The notes under the pieces were generated by a model that made no database searches, was not told the DNA's origin, and was given only the letters and a program-made list of their open reading frames with translations. Made by a program: the position numbers and the translations under genes. A stretch of DNA of 64,000 bases, taken from positions 1 to 64,000 of the forward strand of contig NZ_JANAVZ010000007.1 in assembly GCF_025195095.1 (NCBI RefSeq). Reading direction: 5' to 3'. The DNA comes from Paracoccus maritimus (GTDB taxonomy: Bacteria > Pseudomonadota > Alphaproteobacteria > Rhodobacterales > Rhodobacteraceae). Below, piece after piece: positions 52,586 to 60,681 of this stretch; within the stretch, counting starts at the first letter, position 1; each line of letters opens with the position of its first letter.

Positions 52586-53953
52586 CTACCGCCACATGTC
52601 CGGGTCTGCCTCGTCTGCGTCGGGCATGGCTTGGGGTGCTTGGGAAAGGTCTTGCTGATGAAGATCGGCAGGGGCCGGGTCTGCGTTACCAGCGTTACCG
52701 CTCTTATAGAGCGCGGTAACGGCGGTAACGGTGGCATGACCTTCGCCAACCCCGTTACTGGTAACGGTCGGTAACGTCGGTAACGCCTGCTCGTCGTGTC
52801 CGACGCGCCACAGGTAGCCGTCAACGATGCGGACAACCTCTTTCTCTTGCAGCCTGTTCTTGACGGTGAAGAACGCTTTGCGCTTGGCGCTATCGCTCTC
52901 CCCGCTCGATAGGCTGTGGCGGTCGCAGTATTCTCGCCAGCGCTCCAACGACACGCATTGTCGGTTTTGGGGGTAATTGTCGCTCGCCATCTTCTGGCCG
53001 TGGTCGCGGATGCAGTCGTCCAGCGCCTGCAATGCGATCTTGTCGGTGCCGGTCAGCCTGACCTTGCGCTTGACAGGTTCGGTCGCCTCGACCACGGCGG
53101 ACGTCACCTTATCGCCGTCTTCGTCGAAGCCCAGGAACACGGATTTCAGGCGGTAGGCGAACACGCCATCGCAGGGCATATCCCGCTGCTTGCGCGCCTC
53201 TGCCATCACCACGCCGTCATTGCGGGTCAGTTCTATTTCCGTGTCCACGGCAGCACGCAAGCTGCCAGATCCGCGCGCGCCCTTGCTGGCGTCCTTGCCG
53301 CTGTGGTGAATAACCATGACGTGCGCGCCCGTTTCCTTCCGCAGCAGGTCGATGTTGCGAATGAAGACGCCCATATCCTTCGCAGTATTTTCGTCGCCGC
53401 CGCCCATCGTGCGGGCCAGCGTGTCCACGACGATCAAGGCGACGTTGTCCCAACCGTCGCGAATGGCTTGCAGCAAATAGTCGGCATCGTTCGACGTGCA
53501 GAGATCCAGCGGTTCCGACAGCAGGCCGAAAGCCCCGTTGTCCTTGGCCTCGATCTTCGCCATCAGGTCCGGGGCCTCGCGGCGCATCGCTTCAATGCGG
53601 TTATTGATCCCCGCGCCGCCCTCGGATGCGACATACAGGACCGGCCCAGCCCATTTCTCGCCATCGGGGACGCGATGGCCCCGCCAGTCCTCCCCTGCCG
53701 CGACATGCAAGGCCAAGTCCAACGCCAGGAAGGTTTTGCCGACATTGGATTCGCCATAGACCACGCTGGACGCCCCGCGATCCAGCCATCCCTTCACCAG
53801 ATAGCGGGAACGCAGGGCGGGCTTGATGCGGCTGAGAGGGCGAATGGCAGCCGAAAGGTCGGCAACGCGTCCGACGATCTTCGTCGCGCTGGAATAGCCC
53901 ATGCTGGCGCGGTGGCGCGCGTCTAGTTCGCCTAGGTGCGAAAAATCGTTCAC
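52586..53953 (-). CDS. RepA-like AAA ATPase / replicative helicase
   Basis: 455 residues from a GTG at 53953 (GTGA overlap with the previous stop). RecA-fold helicase of the RepA/DnaB-like type: Walker A YGESNVGKTFLALDLALH (67-74), Walker B LIVVDTLART, sensor VIHHSGKDASKGARGSGSL. A C-terminal helical region and a disordered tail follow, the tail encoded by GGTAACG-type repeats. Probably initiates replication of the excised satellite. No primase domain is visible. Confidence 0.82.
   Translation of the reverse strand: MNDFSHLGELDARHRASMGYSSATKIVGRVADLSAAIRPLSRIKPALRSRYLVKGWLDRGASSVVYGESNVGKTFLALDLALHVAAGEDWRGHRVPDGEKWAGPVLYVASEGGAGINNRIEAMRREAPDLMAKIEAKDNGAFGLLSEPLDLCTSNDADYLLQAIRDGWDNVALIVVDTLARTMGGGDENTAKDMGVFIRNIDLLRKETGAHVMVIHHSGKDASKGARGSGSLRAAVDTEIELTRNDGVVMAEARKQRDMPCDGVFAYRLKSVFLGFDEDGDKVTSAVVEATEPVKRKVRLTGTDKIALQALDDCIRDHGQKMASDNYPQNRQCVSLERWREYCDRHSLSSGESDSAKRKAFFTVKNRLQEKEVVRIVDGYLWRVGHDEQALPTLPTVTSNGVGEGHATVTAVTALYKSGNAGNADPAPADLHQQDLSQAPQAMPDADEADPDMWR
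52685..52786. repeat. Iteron-like GGTAACG cluster with palindrome
   Basis: Seven exact and one imperfect copies of GGTAACG or its complement: CGTTACC at 52685 and 52694; GGTAACG at 52716, 52725, 52761, 52771 and 52780; CGTTACT at 52754. Neighbouring copies are 7-10 bp apart. Two inverted and two direct copies flank a GCTCT-TAT-AGAGC palindrome (about 52701-52713). It lies within the 3' end of the rep gene, a usual place for a satellite or plasmid origin. Confidence 0.55.
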
Positions 53954-54144
53954 GGCTGCACCTCAACCTTGCGAATGACGTTGATCGGGTTCATCGGGTC
54001 ACGGACGGTCAATGAAAGCGCCTTCGCGAACGCACCATTGGCATCCTCGAAGTTGCCTTCCGGGTAGAGTGTGCTGCCCTTGACGCCGACGACGCGCATG
54101 GTGTCGTCTTCCATGATCCAGATTAGAGCGCGGGTGTATTTCAT
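53950..54144 (-). CDS. Small satellite protein
   Basis: 64 residues from the ATG at 54144 (ATGA overlap with the upstream stop). Beta-rich: TRALIWIMEDDTMRVVGVKG, AFAKALSLTVRDP, NVIRKVEVQP. No family recognised. Lies just upstream of rep. Confidence 0.6.
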   Translation of the reverse strand: MKYTRALIWIMEDDTMRVVGVKGSTLYPEGNFEDANGAFAKALSLTVRDPMNPINVIRKVEVQP

Positions 54145-54503
54145 GCCGCCGCGCTCCCTTGAACGTAACCCAGGAAGCCGCGTTGATCCTTTGCCGACAG
54201 GCGCGAGTAGCAGGCTACAGCGTAGCACTTTAGTTCGGAGGCGGTGGCCCCATCGGCCCAGAATGACGCCTCGTCCATCACGCCGCCGAAAGCGGGCAGC
54301 GGTGCGCCATGGCGCAGCGCGTCGATAAACCGTTCCATCAGGGGAATGCGGTCACGCGGATCGCAGGCCAGCACGGCCTCCAACAAGGACCTTGCGGCAG
54401 ATTCGCGGTTCAGGTTATTATCAACCCAGTCTAGCCAGACTTTCAGATCGGTCCCGGTTGCTCCTGCCAGAGCGCCGGGATTTTCTTTTTCACCGTTGGA
54501 CAA
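54141..54503 (-). CDS. Satellite protein interrupted at its N terminus by integration
   Basis: As integrated, the first usable start is a TTG at 54503 giving 120 residues (LKVWLDWVDNNLNRESAARS, CDPRDRIPLMERFIDALRHG, CYAVACYSRLSAKDQRGFLG). The frame is open upstream without stops for about 99 nt, exactly to attR (a TGA lies at 54603-54601). In the excised circle the frame continues across attP to an ATG overlapping the int stop, giving about 157 residues. The C terminus has a helical 'YSRLSAKDQRGFL' pattern but no known domain. Confidence 0.65.
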   Translation of the reverse strand: MSNGEKENPGALAGATGTDLKVWLDWVDNNLNRESAARSLLEAVLACDPRDRIPLMERFIDALRHGAPLPAFGGVMDEASFWADGATASELKCYAVACYSRLSAKDQRGFLGYVQGSAAA

Positions 54504-54504
54504 A

Positions 54505-54518
54505 GCGGAATATTCCGC
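54505..54518. repeat. 14-bp palindrome GCGGAATATTCCGC
   Basis: A perfect palindrome a few bases upstream of the TTG start at 54503, inside the frame that crosses attR. It could be an operator or an integrase arm site. Alternatively it is coincidence within the coding sequence (AEYSA). Confidence 0.35.
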
Positions 54519-54589
54519 AATGTTTTCAATGGCACCGATTGCCCCGTGTGGACAAGCTATGTCATTGTTTTCAGAGGCGGTCTTGTAGA

Positions 54590-54606
54590 CCTGCCGGGGT
54601 CACCAA
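54590..54606 (+). repeat. attR, direct repeat
   Basis: CCTGCCGGGGTC at 54590-54601, A at 54602, CCAA at 54603-54606; identical to attL but for one base. It marks the right end of the element, 78 nt before the end of the host TRAP operon's last gene. Confidence 0.85.
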
Positions 54607-54683
54607 TAAAATCTGGAGACAGCGTCGAGTTTCAGGTCATGGCTGGCCTTGCGCGGGCAGCGTTTATGTCCCTGTCAGGGCCA

Positions 54684-54872
54684 TTACGCGTCGTCCTCCG
54701 CAGCATGACCGGATTTGTGATGGCTGCGCATCACGGCAGCGGCGTCAAACCCCGCGAAGACCAGCGTCAGCAGAACGACCCCACCCAGATCGAGCCGTGG
54801 CACATGCCAGACCAGTATGATCAGGAAGGCTGCAAGAACGGCATAGGCGACCAGCGCCATGATCCTGTCCAT
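54684..54872 (-). CDS. Small membrane protein coupled to amidase gene
   Basis: 62 residues. Two helices (MALVAYAVLAAFLIILVWHV and GGVVLLTLVFAGFDAAAVMR) and a His/Asp-rich tail. Its ATG overlaps the amidase stop (TAATG), with GGAGAG upstream, so it is translated as the last gene of the TRAP-amidase unit. Function unknown. Confidence 0.65.
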   Translation of the reverse strand: MDRIMALVAYAVLAAFLIILVWHVPRLDLGGVVLLTLVFAGFDAAAVMRSHHKSGHAAEDDA

Positions 54873-56227
54873 TAACCCACTCTCCTTTGTTCGGCCTCGT
54901 CCGTTTCAGCCATCCGGGACATCAGCCACGAGGCCACGCGCAGCAGCCGCGCATCATCGCCGCGTCGTCCGATCAATTGCACGCCCATCGGCATCCCCTC
55001 ATCGCTGCACATCAGCGGCAGGGTGATCGCGGGAACGCCGCACAACGTCCATGTACCGTTCATCGCCGCCGATCCGGTGGTGTTGTCGGACAGCAGCGGC
55101 GCGGGGCCGGTGGCGGCGGGGCACAGGAGCGCGTCGCAACGGGTCAGCAGTTCCGCGATCCCGGCGTTCAGAACCCGCCGCCAGTCAAGCGCGGCAAGAT
55201 AGTCGCGGGCAAGGATCTGCTTTCCTTCCTCAAGCGCGTCCCGCATCTGGGTCGAAAGCTGCGCGGCGCCACGTCGTTCGAACGAATAATAGCATTTGGC
55301 CATCTCGGCGAAATTGATCCGGCGCCGGGCCGGCTCTGCTTCGGTGAAGGCGGGCGGCAGATCGACCCGGTGGACGCGGTCGCCAAGCGCGCCCTGCAGT
55401 TCGGACATCGCATCGGCCATGACGGATTCGACGCCGGGCAGGTTCACCAATGCCAGAAGGGGCGGCAGGGGGGGCTGTTGGCCGGCGGCGTCCAGCAATC
55501 GCGGAACGGGCCACATCTCCGTTGCATCGTCCTGCGGATCGTGCCCGGCCATTGCCTGGACCAGCAGGGCCACGTCCTCGATCGTCCGGCCAAAGCCTCC
55601 GACCGTGTCGAGGAAGGGCGATTGCGGCAGGACGCCGGTTCGACCGATCAGCCCGAAGCTGGGCTTGAAGCCGACCGTCCCGCAATAGGATGCGGGCCGG
55701 ATCACCGAGCCTCCGGTCTGGGTTCCGACCGCCAGCGGCACCTGACCCGAGGCGACTGCGACCGCCGATCCCGCTGATGATCCGCCGGGTGTGCGCGCCG
55801 GGTCATGCGGATTGCGGCTGCCCGAAGGCTGCAGGAAGGCCAGTTCCGTGGTCACCGTCTTGCCGATGATGACCGCGCCGGCCGCGCGCAGCCGCGCGAC
55901 AAGCTGGGCATCCGTCTGCGGCACCCGGTCCTTGGCCAGCGGACTGCCGTATTGCGTTGGCATTCCCGCGGTGTCGATCACGTCCTTGATGCCGACGGGC
56001 ACGCCGTGCAGCAATCCGACCGCGGCGCCCGCCTTGCGCCTTGCGTCCAGGGCGCGGGCCCGCGCGATCGCGTTCTCGCCATCGACATAGGCCCAGGCCT
56101 GCAACTGCGGCTCGGTTTCGGCGATGCGTTTCAGGCAGGCGGAGGTCGCGGCCTCGGCCGTCAGCGCGCCGCTGGCGATCAGGTCGCGCAGCGCGACAGC
56201 GCCCAGAGTAGCGGGATCAAGAGCCAT
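54872..56227 (-). CDS. Amidase (amidase-signature family)
   Basis: 451 residues. The Ser-cisSer-Lys triad is complete: Lys in VPVGIKDVIDTAG, Ser in GGSSAGSAVAVASG, then LAVGTQTGGSVIRPASYCGTVG. GatA-like fold but no gatB/gatC nearby, so a stand-alone hydrolase of an amide or imide. It overlaps the TRAP permease stop by 11 nt, which suggests its substrate is what the transporter imports. Confidence 0.92.
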   Translation of the reverse strand: MALDPATLGAVALRDLIASGALTAEAATSACLKRIAETEPQLQAWAYVDGENAIARARALDARRKAGAAVGLLHGVPVGIKDVIDTAGMPTQYGSPLAKDRVPQTDAQLVARLRAAGAVIIGKTVTTELAFLQPSGSRNPHDPARTPGGSSAGSAVAVASGQVPLAVGTQTGGSVIRPASYCGTVGFKPSFGLIGRTGVLPQSPFLDTVGGFGRTIEDVALLVQAMAGHDPQDDATEMWPVPRLLDAAGQQPPLPPLLALVNLPGVESVMADAMSELQGALGDRVHRVDLPPAFTEAEPARRRINFAEMAKCYYSFERRGAAQLSTQMRDALEEGKQILARDYLAALDWRRVLNAGIAELLTRCDALLCPAATGPAPLLSDNTTGSAAMNGTWTLCGVPAITLPLMCSDEGMPMGVQLIGRRGDDARLLRVASWLMSRMAETDEAEQRRVG

Positions 56228-57635
56228 AGATCATCCTTGGCAGCATGTAGACGATGTCTGGCCAGATATACATCAGGGCCATCGCGATGAAGACCATCAG
56301 CAGGAACGGCATCACGCCCGAGAAGATGTCTGTAAGCTTGACCTCGGGCGGGGCGATCCCCTTCAGGTAATAGGCCGACATGGCCATGGGTGGCGTCAGG
56401 AACGAAGTCTGCAGGTTCAAGGCGACAAGAATGCCGAAGAACAGCGGGTCGATGTTGAACATCGCCAGCAGCGGCAGGAAGATCGGGACGAAGATGATGA
56501 TGATTTCCGACCATTCCAGCGGCCAGCCGAGCAGGAAGATGATCAGTTGCGCCAGCAGCAGGAATTGCAGGGGCGTCAGGTCCATCCCCCTGACGAATTC
56601 GGAGATCACCTGCTCGCCGCCCAGATACGAGAAGACCGACGAGAACGTGTAGGACCCGACGAACAGCCAGCAGACCATCGCCGTGGTCCGAACCGTCAGG
56701 TAGACGGATTCGCGCAGCCGCTGGAAGGTCATCGCGCGATAGACCACGGCCAGAACCATGCCGCCCAACGCGCCGATGGCGGCGGCCTCGGTCGGCGTGG
56801 CAAGGCCGAACAGGATCGACCCAAGCACCGCAAGGATCAGGAAGGCGAGCGGGAAGAACGAGGTTGCCAGCATCAGCAGCAGTTTCCCGGTCGGAACCGA
56901 CGGCACTTCTTCTTCGCTTGGCCGCGGGGCGACGGAGGGCTGAAGGATCGACCGCCCGATGACATAGGTCAGATACAGGCCGACCAGCACCAGCCCCGGC
57001 AGCATCGCGCCTGCGTAAAGACGCACGATCGACACCCCCGACGCTGCTGCATAGACGATCAGCATGATCGAGGGCGGGATCAGGATCCCCAGCGTGCCGC
57101 CCGCGCAGATGATGCCGCTGGCGAAGCGGGGATCATAGCGTGCCTTCAGCATCGCTGGCAGCGCCAGCAGGCCCATCAGCGTCACCACGGCGCCGACGAT
57201 CCCGGTCGCGGTCGCGAACAGCGCGCAGGTGATCAGCGCCGCGACCCCCATCGAGCCGGGCATCCGGCGGGACGCGATGGCCAGCGTCGAAAACAACCGG
57301 TCCACGATGTTGGCGCGCTCGACGATATAGCCCATGAACAGGAACAGCGGCACCGCCGTCAGCACCTCGTTCGACATCACCGTGTAGGTCTGGTTGATGA
57401 ACAGATCGAATATTCGATTGTTGTAGAAGCCCTCCAACCAGGCCCAGTTCTGGGTCAGCCAGCTGGCGTCCTCGGGCAGACGATCCATGCCCCGCCACAT
57501 GCGGGCGGCGTCGAAATAGGCGTAGTAGCCAAAGCCTATTCCCAGCGCCATCAGCGTGAAGGCGATGGGAAAGCCCAGAAAGACCAGAAAGATGAATATA
57601 CCCAGCATGAACAGGGCGATCTGCGGATCGGTCAC
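56217..57635 (-). CDS. TRAP transporter large permease (DctM)
   Basis: 472 residues, about 12-14 helices. LFMLGIFIFLVFLGFPIAFTLM start, LALPAMLKARYDPRFASGII, AGGTLGILIPPSIMLIVYAA and LLAQLIIFLLGWPLEWSEII are DctM features, with the long inserted loop of the mannitol/chloroaromatic-like subfamily. Energised by a sodium gradient in the family. Second-last of the transporter genes. Confidence 0.94.
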   Translation of the reverse strand: MTDPQIALFMLGIFIFLVFLGFPIAFTLMALGIGFGYYAYFDAARMWRGMDRLPEDASWLTQNWAWLEGFYNNRIFDLFINQTYTVMSNEVLTAVPLFLFMGYIVERANIVDRLFSTLAIASRRMPGSMGVAALITCALFATATGIVGAVVTLMGLLALPAMLKARYDPRFASGIICAGGTLGILIPPSIMLIVYAAASGVSIVRLYAGAMLPGLVLVGLYLTYVIGRSILQPSVAPRPSEEEVPSVPTGKLLLMLATSFFPLAFLILAVLGSILFGLATPTEAAAIGALGGMVLAVVYRAMTFQRLRESVYLTVRTTAMVCWLFVGSYTFSSVFSYLGGEQVISEFVRGMDLTPLQFLLLAQLIIFLLGWPLEWSEIIIIFVPIFLPLLAMFNIDPLFFGILVALNLQTSFLTPPMAMSAYYLKGIAPPEVKLTDIFSGVMPFLLMVFIAMALMYIWPDIVYMLPRMIYGS

Positions 57636-57665
57636 GCGCGCGTCTCCGTGGTGATGTGGGGCATG

Positions 57666-58250
57666 TCAGTCGACATGCACGCCGGCCCGCGGCGCCTGTT
57701 CGCGCAGCAGCAGCTGTTCGGTTTCCTCGACATCCTCTTCAGCCTGAACCCAGACACCGTCGCGCATCGCGATGATGCTGCGCATCAATTGTGCAAGCCC
57801 CTGGATGAACAGCAGGATGCCCGCCGCCACGATGACCGACTTGAACTGATAGATCGGGATGCCGGCGGGGCTGTTGACGCTGACTTCACCGTATTGCCAG
57901 GACCGGCTGGCATATTTCCACCCCGACAGGACCAGGGCGGTGATGCCCGGAAAGAAGAACAGCAGATACAGGGTGAAATCCACCGCACCCTGCACCCGCA
58001 CCGGCCAGAGGCGGTACAGGAAATCGCCGCGCACGTGGCCGCCGCGCGACAATGTATAGGCGCCGCCCATCATGAACAGCGTGCCGTACATGATGAAGGA
58101 TACGTCCAGCGACCAGCTTGTGGGGCTGTTCAGGACATAGCGCACAAAGACCTCGTAGCTGACCCCGAAGGTCATCAGCAGGATCAGCCAGCCGAACGTC
58201 TTGCCGAACCACGCCGACAGCCCGTCGGCGAACCGGATGAAGGACCGCAT
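57666..58250 (-). CDS. TRAP transporter small permease (DctQ)
   Basis: 194 residues with four helices (FGWLILLMTFGVSYEVFVRY, WSLDVSFIMYGTLFMMGGAY, VDFTLYLLFFFPGITALVLS, VIVAAGILLFIQGLAQLMRS). It bridges the binding protein and DctM. Located between them with short gaps. Confidence 0.92.
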   Translation of the reverse strand: MRSFIRFADGLSAWFGKTFGWLILLMTFGVSYEVFVRYVLNSPTSWSLDVSFIMYGTLFMMGGAYTLSRGGHVRGDFLYRLWPVRVQGAVDFTLYLLFFFPGITALVLSGWKYASRSWQYGEVSVNSPAGIPIYQFKSVIVAAGILLFIQGLAQLMRSIIAMRDGVWVQAEEDVEETEQLLLREQAPRAGVHVD

Positions 58251-58310
58251 GATATTCCTTTCGGTCAGCCCTGTCCCGCAATTGCGGGGCAGGGCAGGGA
58301 CTGTTGCCGA

Positions 58311-59456
58311 TTACAGCTTCAGTTCGCCGGGGAAGAAATGTTCGTAAGCCAGCGTGTAGTCAGGCTTGTCCATCAGTTCGTAATAGACCGTGCGCTTGAC
58401 CCAGTCGCGCTGGCTGTCCAGCACTTTCTTGATGAACGGATCCTCTTCCAGCGTGCCGATCATGTCGGACCATGCGGTCAGCTGTGCCGACAGGATGTCG
58501 TCCGGGGTCTTGTGGACCGTGACCCCGGAATCGCGCAGCTTCTGCAGGTCGGAGGAATAATTGTCCAGCGCGTAGGCGGTGTTGTAGGTCGAGACCGCCT
58601 CGACGCCGTGTTCCAGGATGGCACGAAGATCTTCGTCCAGCGTTTCCATCATGTCGCGGTTAAACAGGAATTCGAACGCCTCTGACGCCTGATGATAGCT
58701 GCCGAGGTAATAGTTCTTGGCGACGTCCTGCGCGCCGAAGCGCATGTCCGAGGACGGGTTGTTGAACTCGAACGCGTCGATCACCCCGCGTTCCATCGCG
58801 GGCACGATCTCGCCGCCGGGCAGCTGCGCCACCGACATGCCCATGGATTGCAGCAGGTCGGCCGCAAGTCCCACGGTGCGGTATTTCATGCCCTTGATGT
58901 CTTCGACGCTGCTGATCGGGTTCTTGAACCAGCCGAATGGCTGCGCCGGCATCGGGAATCCCATCATGCCGATGACGTTCAGCCCCATGTTGTCCTGGGT
59001 CAGTTCGCGGTACAGTTCCCTGCCGCCGCCCTGATAGAACCATGACAGCATGTTGGTCGGATCGCCGCCGAAGACCGGACCCGTTCCGAACAGCGAAGCT
59101 GCCTTGTTCTTGCCGTACCAGTAGGCCGAGACCGAATGGGCGATGTCGATCACCCCGTCGCTGACCCCGTCCATGACCTGGAACGCGCCGACGACCGCGC
59201 CCGCGGGCAGCAGGTCGATCTTCAGCCGGCCGCCCGACATCGCCTCGACCCGCTCCACATATTGTTGCGCCATGGTTTGCCAGATGTCGGAAGCCGGCCA
59301 GCTGGTCTGCATCTTCAGCACCATCGGCGACTGCGCCAGAACCGCGGGTGCCGCGACCAGTGTGCTGGCTGCCGCCCCGCCGGCCATCACGCTGCTGCGC
59401 CGCAGAAACGAGCGGCGCGACACGGCACTGCCGGTGTCGTTCTTCATCGTCATCAT
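58311..59456 (-). CDS. TRAP transporter substrate-binding protein (DctP)
   Basis: 381 residues from the ATG at 59456 (GGAGG upstream). A twin-arginine signal (SRRSFLRRSSVMAGG) suggests Tat export. Then KMQTSWPASDIWQTMAQQYV, LKIDLLPAGAVVGAFQVMDG, MKYRTVGLAADLLQSMGMS, NNPSSDMRF. TRAP binding proteins of this branch bind carboxylate-bearing ligands. First gene of the operon. Confidence 0.93.
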   Translation of the reverse strand: MMTMKNDTGSAVSRRSFLRRSSVMAGGAAASTLVAAPAVLAQSPMVLKMQTSWPASDIWQTMAQQYVERVEAMSGGRLKIDLLPAGAVVGAFQVMDGVSDGVIDIAHSVSAYWYGKNKAASLFGTGPVFGGDPTNMLSWFYQGGGRELYRELTQDNMGLNVIGMMGFPMPAQPFGWFKNPISSVEDIKGMKYRTVGLAADLLQSMGMSVAQLPGGEIVPAMERGVIDAFEFNNPSSDMRFGAQDVAKNYYLGSYHQASEAFEFLFNRDMMETLDEDLRAILEHGVEAVSTYNTAYALDNYSSDLQKLRDSGVTVHKTPDDILSAQLTAWSDMIGTLEEDPFIKKVLDSQRDWVKRTVYYELMDKPDYTLAYEHFFPGELKL

Positions 59457-59599
59457 TGTTTCCTCCCCATTCGGTCCGGGCCTCTCCTCATGCCCTTCTC
59501 GTGACCGTGTTACCAAGTCTGCAATTCAAGAGGCCGGTCTGGCAAGACCTTAGGCGACATGCGTACTAAAGGCTGAGGGATGGTCGGGCACGCACCACA

Positions 59600-59782
59600 C
59601 TTTCGTATGAGTATGAAATCATTGACGGAACGGCCACGTCGCGACCCTTCGCCGAAGGCTGGATCGACGCGAACGACGAATATCTAGGCCGTCCTGTCGA
59701 TATCGCGCAGCTGTGCGACGGGTCGATCCTTGTTTCTGATGATCTGCCCGGTGCGCTGTCCCGGATCAGCTACGAAGTATGA
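59600..59782 (+). pseudogene. PQQ-dependent sugar dehydrogenase, C-terminal remnant
   Basis: A frame ending at the TGA at 59780-59782 reads PFAEGWIDANDEYLGRPVDI, CDGSILVSDDLPGALSRISY. This is the last blade of the soluble PQQ-dependent (sorbosone/glucose dehydrogenase-like) beta propeller (GRPVDI...DGSILVSDD..G...R..Y). The rest of the gene is absent. It overlaps the cytochrome c start by 4 nt (ATGA), preserving the original operon junction. Confidence 0.65.
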
Positions 59783-60112
59783 GGGGGCTAAGTCTGTTGC
59801 TGGCGTCCAACGGGATCATTCTCGCCGGCGCCGCGGCGTCCCAGGATCTGCAGGGCGATGCCGCATCGGGACGCAAGCTGACGGGCCAGTGCCGGACATG
59901 CCGCGGGATGGAAGGCTATGCCAAGATCCCGGTGGCCCCGCATATCGGTGGCGAGTCCGCCGAATACGTCCGAGGTCAGCTGACCGCCTTCCGGAAAGGC
60001 GAGCGGCACAGCGAAATGATGTCCGTTGTTGCCGCAGCCCTTTCGGACCAGCAGATCGCTGACCTGACCGCCCGCTTTCGGCAATCGCGCTGGAGATCGC
60101 CAAGCCCCAGTA
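59779..60112 (+). pseudogene. Cytochrome c553-like, haem motif lost and frameshifted
   Basis: From the ATG at 59779: a degraded signal peptide, then CRTCRGMEGYAKIPVAPHIG, GESAEYVRGQLTAFRKGERH and MMSVVAAALSDQQIADLTAR. In the family the motif is CRTCHG; here His is Arg (CGC for CAC), so haem has no proximal ligand. Frame is lost near 60078: the proper ending AIALEIAKPQ is in another frame with a TAA at 60112. Partner of the broken PQQ dehydrogenase. Confidence 0.72.
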
Positions 60113-60144
60113 AGTCCTGCACCGGTGCGCCCGGCCTCGCGCGG

Positions 60145-60681
60145 TCAGTCACCGTCAAAGGCGCACAGTGTGTGGACCGGCATGCCCATTGCCTCAAGTC
60201 GTGCGCGACCGCCCAGTTCAGGCAAGTCGATCACGAAGGCACAACCGATGACTTCGGCGCCAAGACGGCGGCACAGCGCGATACCCGCTTCGGCTGTGCC
60301 GCCGGTCGCCAGCAGATCGTCGACGATCAGCACTCTTTCGCCCGCCTTCAGCGCGTCGTCATGGATCTCCATCACCGCTTCGCCGTATTCCAGCTGATAG
60401 GCTTCGGAAATCACCGGTCCGGGCAGTTTTCCCTTTTTGCGGACCGGAACGAAGCCGGTGGACATCTGGTGCGCGACAGCGCCGCCCAGAATGAAGCCGC
60501 GCGCCTCTAGCCCCACGACCTTGTCGATGCGGACACCGGCATAGGGATGCAGCAGCTGGTCGATCGCCATGCGAAAACCGCGCGCGTCCGCGAACAGCGT
60601 GGTCACATCGCGGAACATGATGCCTTCATGCGGGAAATCCGCGATGGTGCGGATATAGTCGCGCACATTCGGATTGTTCAT
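60145..60681 (-). CDS. apt: Adenine phosphoribosyltransferase
   Basis: 178 residues from the ATG at 60681, overlapping the flavin reductase stop (ATGA). PRPP-binding [19 protein letters not shown], base-binding [17 protein letters not shown] and RKKGKLPGP loop are intact. Converts adenine to AMP in purine salvage. Confidence 0.96.
   Translation of the reverse strand: MNNPNVRDYIRTIADFPHEGIMFRDVTTLFADARGFRMAIDQLLHPYAGVRIDKVVGLEARGFILGGAVAHQMSTGFVPVRKKGKLPGPVISEAYQLEYGEAVMEIHDDALKAGERVLIVDDLLATGGTAEAGIALCRRLGAEVIGCAFVIDLPELGGRARLEAMGMPVHTLCAFDGD

Larger units (their letters stand above)
43485..54589. mobile_element. Integrated capsid-forming phage satellite (cf-PICI-like)
   Basis: 11.1 kb bounded by attL and attR, with a tyrosine integrase at one end. 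It encodes small regulators, two ribbon-helix-helix proteins, a RepA-like ATPase and a full head module (connector, large terminase, HNH, capsid, protease, portal, head closure), but no tail, baseplate, lysis or recognisable small terminase genes. That content matches capsid-forming phage-inducible chromosomal islands, which make their own heads and borrow helper tails. A tail-deleted prophage is the alternative; the compact, gap-free coupled layout argues against recent deletion. Confidence 0.75.

Noticed and set aside
52685..52786. CRISPR array
   Set aside because: Units are only 7 bp, in both orientations, with 0-22 bp between; no cas genes anywhere in the window.
43485..54589. Gene transfer agent (GTA) cluster
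   Set aside because: GTAs of Rhodobacterales carry tail and baseplate genes, have no integrase or attachment repeats and are fixed in the chromosome; this element has int, att sites and no tail.
56124..58685. Very long plus-strand open frame of 853 codons
   Set aside because: It is antisense to the amidase and TRAP genes, rich in Gln/Arg/His/Asp as expected for a shadow of GC-rich coding DNA, and has no family resemblance.
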